From Toxorhynchites rutilus septentrionalis (Eukaryota > Arthropoda > Insecta > Diptera > Culicidae): a stretch of 64,000 nt of DNA. The stretch is taken from NCBI RefSeq assembly GCF_029784135.1, contig NC_073746.1:245963307-246027306 (forward strand), given 5' to 3'. Positions 45,017-56,207 of the stretch are shown here, one piece after another. Each line of letters begins with the position of its first letter. Positions within the stretch are counted from its first letter, which is position 1. The notes under the pieces were generated by a model. It saw only the letters and a list, made by a program, of their open reading frames with translations, did no database searches and was not told the DNA's origin. The position numbers and the translations under genes are program-made.

Positions 45017-46222
45017 TCACTGATCACACACTTTACCTTGTTTGGCGACGATTTTCTGATGCTTCCTGGTTGTCTTGTGTTTTTTGAATTGGTCAAAACG
45101 GCTGAACCCTACGCCACATGGGTTACATTTGAATCGTTTGCCGTTTGAATTATGACCGTCCTGGTGGCGGAGGAGATCAGTTTTATGAATGTACTCCTTT
45201 TCACAGATATCGCATGGGTAAGGTTTGTTTTTGCGGCTGTGACTCGCAATGTGGTAGTCAAGTCTTTCAACCGTTTTGAATCTCTTTCCACATTTCAAGC
45301 ATAAATTTTCGCTATCTGAATGAACCGTATTGATGTGTTGCGTACGGCTGGCCTGTCGATCGAAGGTCTTTTGGCATAGGTGACATCTTAAATCGCTGGC
45401 AACTACAGTCGGTTCTGCCGAAACCGTACCGGATGTTACACTACTGTTCGAAGATAAACTTGGAGAAGGCGATAGTGACGACAATGAGACCATTAAGACC
45501 GTTGTCGACGAAGAAGATTCTACTGCATCTGGATGTATGATCTGAATTTGAGCTTCATTCTGTTTTATCTTTTGAATCGGCGTTGTTGTGGTCCAAACTT
45601 GGTGATAAACCTGAGTGTCAGTATCTGAAGGTGATTGCTGGATTGTCTTCCTCTCCGGTGTATCAATTTGTTGTGCCGAAGCTTGTGACTCTGGCGTGTG
45701 CCAATGCGTATAGTGATGTGATTGCGGTTGATGATTCTGTTGTAAAAGCTCTGTTGAACACCATTGTTGTTGGGAATCGTACTGAATGGTAGGACTGATT
45801 GTCGACGGTGCAACTGAAATTGTTGGTGGCTGTTTTTCGAATGAGAATTGTTCGCAAGGTTGCGTGAGCTCTGAGTTCTGTTGATTGGTTAGTTGGTTCG
45901 ATTCCAGATTAAGCTGCATCGTGTATTGTTCTTCTTGTGTATGATAGTTTTGTTGTAACAGCGTTGTCGGTATAGATCCAGGATACACGGACACGGTACC
46001 TACGACATCTCCATTAATATCGTATTCATGCTGCTGGGTAAGAGTGTTAGCAAAATCTGCTTCCAAATAAGTTGGGTTTTCCTCTATATGTTGGGATGGC
46101 GAGGTAAATCGTCCCTCCTGGCAGGTTTCGGGCGATGGGTAGCCGGAATCAGAATCCGGTTGCGGATCTGTCTGCTTACAGGGTACCTCGAAGAGCTGCT
46201 CAGTGCAACCAACAAGTGACAT
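45017..46222 (-). CDS. C2H2 zinc-finger protein, single exon, 401 residues
   Basis: The ATG at 46220-46222 starts MSLVGCTEQLFEVPCK; an in-frame TTG three codons upstream is not needed. The first 285 residues are Gln/Ser/Thr/Pro-rich and disordered. The C-terminal part carries four C2H2 fingers: CHLCQKTFDRQASRTQHINT (with HTVH-type end), CLKCGKRFKTVERLDYHIAS-H, CDICEKEYIHKTDLLRHQDG-H and CNPCGVGFSRFDQFKKH (ending K-H). The last finger has an enlarged His spacing. A basic tail ends the protein. Such architecture suggests a nuclear DNA-binding regulator; no specific orthologue is claimed. No introns or stops interrupt it, and it is GC-richer than its flanks. It runs opposite to osa, about 11 kb downstream of the osa stop. 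Confidence 0.85.
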   Translation of the reverse strand: MSLVGCTEQLFEVPCKQTDPQPDSDSGYPSPETCQEGRFTSPSQHIEENPTYLEADFANTLTQQHEYDINGDVVGTVSVYPGSIPTTLLQQNYHTQEEQYTMQLNLESNQLTNQQNSELTQPCEQFSFEKQPPTISVAPSTISPTIQYDSQQQWCSTELLQQNHQPQSHHYTHWHTPESQASAQQIDTPERKTIQQSPSDTDTQVYHQVWTTTTPIQKIKQNEAQIQIIHPDAVESSSSTTVLMVSLSSLSPSPSLSSNSSVTSGTVSAEPTVVASDLRCHLCQKTFDRQASRTQHINTVHSDSENLCLKCGKRFKTVERLDYHIASHSRKNKPYPCDICEKEYIHKTDLLRHQDGHNSNGKRFKCNPCGVGFSRFDQFKKHKTTRKHQKIVAKQGKVCDQ

Positions 46223-46820
46223 CGCAGTCAACGGCTGTATGAAGCTAGATGGTAGAGATTGTCTTTGGGTCTAGTGAAGCCGCTATCAATTTCGGAACAT
46301 TGATTGAGGCTAAGTAGTATAGATCCTAGGTGTCGTTTGCTGTTGTCTTTCTGAAAAACTATACCAATCACTGTTCAGCTCGTTCTCTCCTAGATCCAAA
46401 ATCGGAAGTCAATATTTCACCATGAACAGGATAAGTCAGTGTCTGAAGGTGTATCGGAAGATAGTGAATATCACAGCTATTTACATTCGACAGGTGTCAT
46501 CAATAGTCTTTTTTTCCGTCGTGAAGTGTTAGATTCGGAATAGTTTTTTTTTATCAATTCACAAAGACAAAAACTGACAACATTCATTGGGGACAATTAA
46601 TTTTCAACTAACAAGTCAAACCTATGGTTTCGCAAACAATCATCAGCTGTGAGTTTTTGTTGTATTGGTGAATCTGCTCTACGATGTAAACAATCGAGAT
46701 TGGTTATAGTCTTTTTCGAAATACAATCGCTGGATCGAACTGTAACTGATTTCATGCGAAATACAATTGTCACTCGTCTGTTGCATTACTAAATACTAAC
46801 TCAATTCAAAAAAAGTTACA

Positions 46821-47010
46821 GGAGGGTTGTGTCCGAGACACGACCGCATAGTTGACGCAGGATTCCGTTAGGCTATCTGTTGATTTTGGATATGTTTGAA
46901 GAATTACATCGTTAAATTCTTTAATAATGATTTGGTGGCCCTGAAAATTGCCGTTTTGTTTGGTTGTTGGGTATTGTTTGTTCACTCCACCCGTGTTTAC
47001 CGAGTGATGA
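46821..47010 (+). repeat. Dispersed histone-type repeat, copy 4 (best preserved)
   Basis: The core GGAGGGTTGTGTCCGAGACA is followed by CGACCGCATAGTTGACG. About 65 bp on comes TTTGGTGGCCCTGAAAATTG (46931-46950). On the minus strand this reads CAATTTTCAGGGCCACCAAA, which is the 3' half, loop and flank of a histone mRNA stem-loop. The upstream minus-strand frame HSVNTGGVNKQYPTTK is only weakly like an H2B tail. Confidence 0.6.
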
Positions 47011-47519
47011 TAACAGAAAGATGGTAAACAGTCGTTGGATGGTGCGTAGTAGATAAAAATTACCGAAGTGGAACGAGATATGATGAAAACCACCCTCTGT
47101 GATCCTAGACGAGATGCCTCCTATGTTATGTATGGATGAAATAAAGAAAAAAAAACTCATCAATGTTGATAAAAAAAGATAATAACCAATACTGGACACA
47201 ACTATCAATTTTTCTCGTCAGTAAAAAAACTAGCAATTTTTCTCGTCAGTCATTTTACTTTAATATAAAAAAACATATTTGAAATGGGAAAGGTAGTTTT
47301 CTTTTATAACTTTAACTTTCTGAGTGTTTATTCTACCCAATGCGAATTTTAACTGGACTAGCAGCATTTAATACTATATGTAGAGCATATGGGAAATCAT
47401 TTTTTCTAATATTTCTTCACTTTTCCAATTTTTCTCGCCGTATAAACTTTCCCTGGGTGAAAATAAACACAACAAAACAGACAGCTTAAACCAAACGACC
47501 CGTTCTCGAGCGGGAACAC

Positions 47520-47777
47520 TTCTTCTTGAACGGCGTTAACGCTCTCTGTGGAACTTTTGCCGTCTCAACGTATGCATTAACTAGCGTCATTTATTAATAC
47601 TTAGTTGAGATTTCTTAAGCCAAATAACACGCCGATGGCAAGCTCTAGAATACGGGTGACCACAGTTCAAGTCGAAGAAAATTTCTTTGACGAAAAATCC
47701 TCCGGCCAGAACGGGAATCGAACCCGAACACCCGGCATGATAATGTGAGACGCTAATCAGCCGGCCACGGGTGCACC
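47520..47777 (-). mobile_element. tRNA-derived SINE (Feilai-like), copy 3
   Basis: The minus strand begins GGGTGCACCCGTGGCCGGCT, with B box GGTTCGATTCCCG, then TTTTTCGTCAAAGAAATTTT, GCGTGTTATTTGGCTTAAG, TACGTTGAGACGGCAAAAGT and a GTTCAAGAAGAA tail. The 15-bp target duplication CTCGAGCGGGAACAC is perfect (47505-47519, 47778-47792). Confidence 0.9.
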
Positions 47778-47979
47778 CTCGAGCGGGAACACACCTTGGG
47801 TTTTATTTATGAAAATTGAAATAAATTGTTTCATATGATTTCATATTTAAATTTTGCACTATACACGATCGGTCATTGATATGAAATTTTACGAAGCAAC
47901 CAACATTAAAGTTCCAAATTTAAATTTTATTTGCTAGAATTAATCGTATCACTCACCTTACTTGCAATATAAAAATGCC

Positions 47980-48455
47980 CCCGACTTACATATATTTGCA
48001 ATGCCGATTTCCCCCGGGCACCTTGTTTTTGATGTCTCTGTTAGGAAACACATCTCGGTACGAACAAAAATTCCCCCTACTTTCATGTATTCGCAATGTC
48101 GGTTTCTCCCGTGCAGCTTGGTTTTGATGTCTCTCTAAGGGACCCGTCGCAATTTCGACCAATCAGAAGTAGGTATTTTCGTTAGGATAAGGGTTGAGTT
48201 TTTTCAATTGTTCGATAGTTAGTTTCATGACATATATTATTTTCTTCAATATAAAAAATTGTTATTGAGTGCCGAAATCGATTGACGCAAAAATTTCACC
48301 AATCCATCATGAAATGATAAGCAATAAGCGTCATAATGAATCATAATGAATGCAATAAGCGTTTGAAATTGGACAATTTTCACGATGTGCTCGATTTTCG
48401 ATTTTCAATTTGTACCCCAATATGTTCCCGAAAGACGTAATCCTACGTCAAAAGA
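47980..48455 (+). repeat. Dispersed repeat with internal TGTATTTGCAATGCC units, copy 2
   Basis: Two tandem units carry CTTACATATATTTGCAATGC and CTTTCATGTATTCGCAATGT, each followed by TTGATGTCTCT. The repeat ends in CGAAAGACGTAATCCTACGT at 48429-48448. The layout is that of 40715-41160. Partial duplication TCATAATGAATCATAATGAA lies at about 48330. Confidence 0.6.
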
Positions 48456-50438
48456 AGGAACAGGTCATCGTACGACCAACAAAATCTCACTTGCTCACTT
48501 TGAGCAAGAAAAAATCTCATTTGCTCACTTTGAGAAGTTGGTTCGACAGGTTCGACCAGACAGAAACCGGTAAATTGTTATAATCAGTTTTGTTTACAAT
48601 AACTTCGATGCTCCGACAACTGGCTATTGGTGAATAAAAACCCCTACCACTAATAATCATGGTAGTTTAGGGATAAGTACCGATGACTAGAACAGTGGTA
48701 TCATTGATGAAATTGACTAGTCTTAGATTGGGATGGAGCCAGCGATGTTCATTTAATTGTAAAATAATTGTAAGTCTACAGAAATTTGGAATTGAAAACT
48801 TTTTTTGGACAACCAGAACCCGGCATTCTATCTACCTTCAGGAATTATTGTTTGGGAATGTCTTTTTGGGAGATGTAAATTCGCTCATAGGTACAGAAAA
48901 ACTACTCGGATATTCGATAAGTTATTTAAATTGACAGCTCTTGGTGTAGTCCTACATCTCTTCGATTATGTCCCAACATTAACCACCGGCCTTTTGTATT
49001 GGACCCATTCCAGCGTGACGTGACAACGTTTTGACTCACTAAAACAGTTTTTTTTCGTTTTCATGCATAAATTACACGATTTCTAAATAGTCAAATCGAT
49101 GTCAAAGTAAAATTGATATAATTTTCTACGAAAATCTTCAGTTGAATTTGCTTGTTGCCAGCCCTTTTGTGACGTGACAACACCTGTGTTTTTGCGGTTT
49201 CCATCTTTTGAACATTAATGTTGTATTTTTAGTTCGGTTTCAAAACATACAAATAAACTTTGTTCTATGATTTGCCATGAACGTGGATTCCTGTATATTC
49301 AATTTTTCAAAAAACTCAAGAACATTGCAAAAATCGCTCTATGCGAAGAAAACAGTCTCTGCAAAGCGTTGTCACGTTATACAATCAAAAAAGTTGTATT
49401 AAATATGAATTTCACCATATTGTAGCAAGCTAAATACTATTTCTTTATGTTTTTTATTACTTTGAATACTTCTCATCTTCCTCTGAGATCGGCCCCCCCC
49501 TCCCCCTTCCAAAAGTCTGTCCTATAAGGCAGGGATGGCCAAACGGTAGTCCGCGGTCATTCGAGTATATGCTCCCGTGCTGATCGGTCGCATTTTTTGG
49601 AGAGCTCGTGTTTTTTGACAAAGTTAAACTGGAGTCTCGCGAGAGCAGCTATCGTATTCAGACGTGCTTTTTGGTCGCTCCGTTAAACTGTTTTTTTTGT
49701 TCTCTACCGAAGAGAGGTGTTTCCAAAAATATCCGAAATGGTCGGATGTCGTGATTCTGTTGATTTTACTAGATTGTTTCTTTGGAAAGTTTGAGTGAAC
49801 AGTGGAAACAGGATTTTGTGAAAACAACGCAATGCTGGCTGTTGCGAAATTTTTCGTCCTTATTCCCGTTTCAAGCGTCAATGTGTAGCAATGTGTGTGC
49901 GTGGCCTATCGGATGCCAGTTTAGTGTAGGGATTGCGGAATTCGTGGATCTTGTCTACAGTTGCGCAAAGAAATGAGCTGATTCATCGAGGATTATATGG
50001 TATGCGTGTGTATCTCATGTAGTTTTCCAACCGTTCCATTCTGTTGCATTTGGCTATCATGAGAGTGGCGTAGAAATGTGAACTGTGGTTGAGAAACGGA
50101 GGTGGAAAAATTGTGAACATGATCCGTCGTGTTGTTTGAGATGCTCTCTTTAGTAAATGTTGAACTAACATTCCTTCCCTTTCCTTAGCAGTTGCAAGGA
50201 CGTGGCCAGGACAATTCTTAACTGTTGGAGAAAGCATACCTTCATTTAAGAGATATTACTAATCATCCGCAACGGATGTAGGCATGCTTTCAACTTATCA
50301 GTTCTGAATTCGTACCACCTACGATATTGTGCAACTTGCTCAATGCTAATGCTAATGCTAATGCTAATGCTCGTGTTTTTTTGACAAAGTTATACTCGTT
50401 CGTGGCACGTTGCATTCGGCAAGTGCATTCACCTAAGA
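48456..50438. other. Intergenic DNA before the LINE
   Basis: No gene recognised. At 49535-49560 CAGGGATGGCCAAACGGTAG resembles the start of hAT-type terminal repeats, but no partner end was found. A five-fold GCTAAT microsatellite lies at 50344-50373. The last few hundred bases may include the 5' UTR of the LINE; its boundary is not visible. Confidence 0.4.
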
Positions 50439-50439
50439 T

Positions 50440-51380
50440 ATGGGGAAACCACGCTCTAATAAAGGGCAATTAACTGCTGCGAAGTGGACCCGTTCTGAAG
50501 CGGAATTAGGTGATGAACCGGCTAAAGTACAGCAACAGCTGCTTGCAAACAATAAATTTGCAGCGCTCCCTGTGGAGGATAGCGGAAATACAACAAGGAA
50601 AAAAATGCCGCCATTTTATACGAAAGGTTATACAAGGGCTACAAGTGAAGTTTAGCCTGTGCAATGACGGCTATAAAATTATGGTTCCCGCGCTGAACCA
50701 TTATAAAGCCGTCCAAGAATACTTAAAAAGAAAAGGTGTGGAGTATTTCACCCACGATATGGCAGCTGACAAGCCATTCAAGGTTGTGCTTCGGGGGCTC
50801 CCGGACATGGAAAAAAAAAGAGGTGCAGATGAGTTGATCGAATTAAATCTAAAAGTGATGGCTGTGCATAAAATGAGCCGACGGAATGAAAATATCAAGT
50901 ATCGCGATCAACTGTACCTGATACATCTTGTACGAGGATTCATCAACATGGTCGGACTGAAAGAAACCAATTCGTTTGATCATTTTATAATTAAATGGGA
51001 GCGATATAATCCCATCCACCGAGCTGTCACCCAGTGCACAAACTGCCTGAACTTCGGGCATGGTGCTAAACATTGCCATATTAGCAGCCGATTCTTGCAG
51101 AGGAAATTTTCGTACTAGTGAATGTATCAAAGAGGATGTAACCACACAATGCATACACTGCGATGAAGAACATCCGTCAACCAGCCGTCAATGCCCTAAG
51201 CGGGTAGAATTTATTGAAAAACGCAGAAATGCATCGTTGAATATGAAATTAAGCAAGAGAAGTCTACAGATTCAGCAACCGGTCCCACCGCAAAATCAAA
51301 TTAGGAGATCCATTCCAATCCTGGCGCCTCTCCCTCTTCCCTCATCGAGGATGAACGAATCGGTTAATCCAACGAGTTGA
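50440..51380 (+). pseudogene. Jockey-like LINE ORF1 (nucleic-acid-binding Gag-like), frameshifted
   Basis: ORF1 starts MGKPRSNKGQLTAAKW. A frameshift near 50640 moves into a frame with KFSLCNDGYKIMVPALNHYK and FKVVLRGLPDM (a domain usually next to the knuckles in Jockey-clade ORF1). Then comes CTNCLNFGHGAKHCHIS, a CCHC knuckle. A second frameshift near 51085 continues with CIKEDVTTQCIHCDEEH and CPKR, further knuckles. At least two frameshifts and a stop show that it is inactive. Confidence 0.8.
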
Positions 51381-51607
51381 ACAAAAAATACGCTGGTTCA
51401 GTCAACATCGCGTGAGGTACACATCCCCCTGGAGTGATGAGTTTCGCCCAGGTAGTAGCAGGTACCAATGAAACAACAGCAGACACAGATGATCTGTATT
51501 CATGGGCGGAGATGAGTGTCCCCTGCGAGTGCTTCTCGCAGTGCTATTAAGTGCCTGTAAAACCAAACAGGAGCAAGTCACCATGATGATGAATTTCTTA
51601 TACCAAT

Positions 51608-52704
51608 ATGGCAGACCATCCATCCAAACTTAGAATTATTACATGGAACACATGCTTCCTCGCAAAGAAACAGGTTGAGCTTGCAGAATTCCTCAGGAAC
51701 CACAAGATCGACGCTGCAGCAATCACGGAAACTCACCTGAAACCAAACATCAGCTTCAGTCTTCCAGAACATACAATCGTCCGACTGGATCGCACCAGCT
51801 CACGCGGGGGCGGAGTCGCTGTAGCAGTGAGAAGAGGTTTGCAACCTTAAAATCGTTGAGGCCATCGGCATCGAGTTGTTAACATCAACAGGGCCAATTA
51901 ACATCATCGCAGTATACTGTCCCCGTCGAGTGAGGGAAATAGATGGTTCCAGTTTGCTACTACGCAGAGATCTAGTCGCGCTCACAAGAAACCGTGGAAA
52001 ATGATTCCTAGCTGGAGACCTCAACGCAAAGCACGAATCCTGGGGGAATCTCCGGGAATATGAACGGTACAGTTATTTTCAGCGACCTTCCTTGCGGGCA
52101 TTACAACATCCTGAGCCCTGAGGAAACAACGTGTTATTCACAATTTTATCGATATGTTGTCTAAATAACAGCTTACTGTCTAGTGTAACACCGAGATATG
52201 TTACCTCCTTGGACCAGCCTAAGGAAGTATTTCCCAAACTGGTCCTGAGGTCATCAGACTCAACAAGTCGCGGGGATTTTGAACAGGGAAAAAGGATAGT
52301 CTGGGTTTTCGCCGCATTCGCCCGAATCTTCCAGGTGCCGGGGTTCCCTCTATTCTCGACATCTTCCTCACCAACATGGCGAACGTTCAGCAGTCATCGG
52401 TGGTGCATGATCTGAGCAGCGACCATTATCCAGTGATGTTGATTCTCAGTGAACAAGCAGAAACTAGGAGATTGCAGTGTCGAAATTATCATCGCGTCAA
52501 CTGGTCGGCATTCCAGCAAACGGTAGACGCGAAGGTACGTTTTGATCATCACCTTCAGACTCCAGAGGACATCAACAACGCGCTGGGTAGCGTGGAAGAC
52601 GCACTGCGCGTCGCCTGAGAGCAGCATGTCCAAGAAGTTCCAAGTGTGAGTAGCATTCTTGAAATTGACAAAAATCCTTAAAACCAAGCCTAAAACTATC
52701 CTAC
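51608..52704 (+). pseudogene. Jockey-like LINE ORF2, endonuclease part
   Basis: MADHPSKLRIITWNTCFLAK and ITETHLKPNISF give the start of an APE-type endonuclease. After a frameshift at about 51848 come VEAIGIELLTSTGPIN and AGDLNAKHESWGN. Then follow a foreign inverted segment (52136-52338) and the last endonuclease block, PSILDIFLTNMANV with LSSDHYPVMLILS. The linker LTKILKTKPKTIL ends at the BEL insertion (52705). The reading continues with LIPSSPIPDILITPAEKADA after 60241. Confidence 0.85.
52136..52338 (-). mobile_element. Inverted 0.2 kb piece of LINE reverse transcriptase inside the endonuclease
   Basis: The plus strand here is nearly identical to the inverse of 61240-61440, which encodes the RT region around LFLCSKSPRLVASDDLRTSL and VTYLGVTLDSKLLFRQH. 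It sits between NILSPEE-type endonuclease sequence and PSILDIFLTN, so both sides are sense-oriented endonuclease. It is a local rearrangement of the same LINE family. Confidence 0.85.
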
Positions 52705-52781
52705 CTGTTCAACTCCATCCAAACTCCTTTTGCGCAGACTGTATTCCAATGGATGGTGGGTGGACGAACACTCGTTTGATT
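52705..52781 (-). repeat. Remnant of the BEL 3' LTR (77 bp)
   Basis: Identical, as far as I can read, to the first 77 bases of the full LTR at 59771-59847, then diverges abruptly into ATCATCATGATTATCATG. The outer end is intact with its CTACC flank; the inner part has been lost or replaced. Confidence 0.85.
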
Positions 52782-53114
52782 ATCATCATGATTATCATGA
52801 TATCATCTTCTATGCTGCATATGATTCAAAATATTCTGTAAAGAATAGTAGTGTAATAGAATTACTTCGAAATGATTCCATTCCATTCTTAATCGATTGA
52901 TCGGGTTCTTCATTCTCTTCGTTGATCGATATTATTCGTAAATCCAATGGCCAAGATGCAAATTTTCTATTTCAGTGGAAAATGTATTCCGTTTTTTCTA
53001 AGAATCACGAAGTAGTTGAATCCTGTATAATGAACGTCCTGCTCTCACCCACCGTCGAAGATATTATATGCTTGAGCTCCGATAAACGTTCATTTCCTTT
53101 TCCAATTATGTTTA
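52782..53114. other. Unassigned DNA between the LTR remnant and the 3.6 kb element
   Basis: About 330 bp of AT-rich sequence, without a reading frame that resembles BEL integrase or any other family I know. It ends in the TTA target of the TIR element. Confidence 0.4.
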
Positions 53115-55011
53115 GGGGCTGTCCACATACCACGTGGACAACTTTAGGGGGGGGGGTCTAGGGGTTACGAAAATGTCCACGCTTGTCCACGGTGAGGAGG
53201 GAGGGGGTTTTGATAATGTCCACGTGGACACGTTGAGTACTTTTTAAAGTAAAACATTCAGGTTGATAGTCAAAATTGAATGAGATCTGTTTTGTATTTG
53301 TAGGAGAATGAGGTGGGACTATCATCATTTATTTCCACGATTTTTTGAACTTCACGCCCACCCTGAGTACTCAGTATTTATCAATAAAAATACTGAACTG
53401 CCTGAGAGTGCTGCTCGGTCAAACATCCATATTTTTTCATATGACTGAGCCACTTTCCTGAAATGTATATTCTGAAGGTAATGCACATGAACTAGGATCC
53501 ATCAATTTATATCGATCGGTAATAGAGGGCCATTAAATCCGTCAGGATAAAGACATCCAGTAACACAAAGAATGTTGTATTTTTGTAGTATTAAAAATCA
53601 CGACTTAAGTGCGGGTTGAATTCAGCTTTTGCTCTTGATGACAAAACAGTTTGGTTTTTTTTCGAGAACTCTCAAGGATTTCTGAACATTCAAACGAATA
53701 ACAAATTCTTCCATGAGTGTACGGCCGTATTTCTGGAGATCATTGCAAAGATGTTGTTCTTCATTGATATCTGGTAATTTTTGTAATACGCTTCTTTTGA
53801 GTTGTCTGGAAAGTCCATGCTGCTACTGCTGATTAATTAAAAGAAAAGATTAATCCTTGATGCCCATGAATTAGTAGATTCGCTACAGATGTCGAAAATC
53901 ACCGTTCATGAGAAACGAAACATCACGAAAAACATGCATGCAACATGCAAACATGCAACAATGCATGGACTAATATTTTGAAGAAAAAAAAAGATGTTGC
54001 ATTTTTTTAAGTTTCTTGATTTTTTTAAAATAGTAAAGTTACGAAATTATAATTTTTTATAGGTTCATGCGATAGAGAGATGCATACAGATTGTATTCAT
54101 ATAAACATAGATCGAATAAGTAGAACTTGAGATTTCGTGTAAGCCGTGTAAACATGTTTCAAGAAAAACTCGTTTGAAGTTAATTGTTATGGCCGCATCA
54201 CGCATCACTAAAATGGCTATAACTTGGTAAATAATGAGATTTTCGTAAGGTCTCTTCTATGGTATATTCTTAAATGTCTGAATTAGAGAAATATGAAGAA
54301 AAAAATTGATTTTTTTCAATTTTCTAGACTAGAATACCCTCTTAAAGAACGCAACATTGTGCTTATTTCAAATCCGACCGGATTTGTGAGGGGGTTCAAA
54401 TAAGGATTTATTTTACCGAAAAACACTTGAAGGGACTTATCTCAATCTGCGATTCGTTTCATAAACACCACGAAAATACATATTTGTAGTGAATTGTAAA
54501 AGGCAAATCATTCGCAAGAATGTTGAGTTAAAAAAATTTTAGCAAGTGAATGGAACACCGAAGCAGGTTTTCGCTTGAAGAAAGTTATTGCTGGGTCTGG
54601 TAGGACTGGAAGAAAATCTGTATCATGAGCTTCTACCAAGCAACTAGTTTCGACGAATTCCAAAAAGTAATGCTTCTAGCTGAACGTATGAAAATCAGCG
54701 ATCCAGAACGTTTATAGGGCACTTCTAAAACTCCACCCACCTTACACACCAGGGGTGACATTGCGCATTTCGAAACGAGTGATTTTTGTTCGTTTCGCCC
54801 ACTTTGACTTAGCTTTATTTACGAACCAAAAATTTTACATTTCTCTACGAGACAAATTTTGCTCAAAATCTAGTACACTGAAAATATTAACTTGAAAAAG
54901 ATACATAATACTAAAACCAATTCTATTTGAGTTCGAGTTTTCTCGAAACGAGTTACTCGTTTCGTTGCGCACTGCCACCCCAGATCTTGCATCTTCAGAT
55001 TATTAACTGTT

Positions 55012-55070
55012 AACCCTCCTGTACTCGCGTGCAAAATCATAACACGTATACTCACGGTGTCACAGACCGA
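55012..55070 (+). repeat. Single end of the ACTCCTATACTCGCG-type MITE family
   Basis: AACCCTCCTGTACTCGCGTG and GGTGTCACAGACCGAAAAT resemble the ends of the MITE at 56038-56207. No matching right end is found nearby. Confidence 0.45.
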
Positions 55071-56037
55071 AAATTGAACTTCTCTGTAATGTTGACATTG
55101 TGTATTTTTCAGGCTTTATTGACATTTGTTTGAAGAAGAAGGTATGATTGAATGAAAAAACTCAAAAAAATATGTTTCCTTCGTCTTTTTTATGTTTTAA
55201 TAGTCTTCTAATTCAGCCTCCTCAAAACAGAGTAATTTTCGATACTCCAACACAAATAACGAAATTCAAATTTTTCACTGTTATTAATCAAAAGTAAGAG
55301 TTATAAAATAACATAAAAACGTATTAATCGATTGTGGTTTCATTGGAGTAAGAATCAGAACATAGCATAACTGCATATTCGAAACAAACATATTTTTACA
55401 TTTCATGCAGTTGTTGCGTATTTTTCGGGTCTTTTATCGAAGAGAAGAATGTATAACGACCTTCCAGATAATTACCAGATGATAAAGGTTCTGGAATATG
55501 AAGTTTGCATATTCTTCGTCTCTGTATCCTTGGTAAACTAAGAATTAATGTTTTTTTATAGATGGGCATAAAAAGATGATATGAAATGATTTCTAGGAAC
55601 TTCTTTTTCTTTTTCTTGTTTTCTTGTTGATATTGTCCATTATAAAAAAATATCGCCGAAACTGTAACTGTTCAAATTTACCATAAGTCACCGTTTAGTT
55701 TATAGTTTACTGTTTACAATTCTTCCACAAGTGAAATTCTTTTACAAGTGTGTATATGTATGACCATTAACAAATTAATTAAGCAAATAAATATACGAAA
55801 GTCAAACATTTATATTTTGCTTTTGAACGCATGAATCTAACGACGAATATATCGTCGAATAGTTAATATATGGATCCGTTCAACCCAGTTACAAAAGGGA
55901 CTGAAATCAAATAAGAATAGTCGGGTAATGATCTTATGCATTATATTCAATAAATATTCCACGCCACTAACATTAATTTATACATTTCATTCAACAATAT
56001 TCTAGAATATGAAAAAAGGCACTTGTCCAAAAAAGTT

Positions 56038-56207
56038 ACTCCTATACTCGCGTCGGTGTGTCAGACCGAAAGTGGATACGCTAAACGATGACGAACGACG
56101 AATAACGAAGCTAGAGAGAATCTCAAAGTCGTAGTGTTGGTATTTTCTGAGAAATGAACGAATTATTGATTTCTCGGTCTGACAGACCAATGCGCGAGTA
56201 TAGGAGT
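56038..56207. mobile_element. 170-bp MITE nested in the 3.6 kb element
   Basis: The ends ACTCCTATACTCGCG with TGTCAGACCGA, and their inverse TCGGTCTGACAGACC with CGCGAGTATAGGAGT, form a hairpin. GTT lies on both sides (56035-56037 and 56208-56210), suggesting a 3-bp duplication. No coding content. Confidence 0.75.

Noticed and set aside
45565..45857. Frames on both strands inside the zinc-finger gene
   Set aside because: They overlap the Gln-rich part of the real frame and have no recognisable similarity.
49535..49560. hAT transposon end
   Set aside because: CAGGGATGGCCAAAC resembles hAT termini, but no inverse partner or 8-bp duplication could be found.
50339..50373. CRISPR-like short repeat
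   Set aside because: It is a simple GCTAAT microsatellite without spacers, in a eukaryotic genome.
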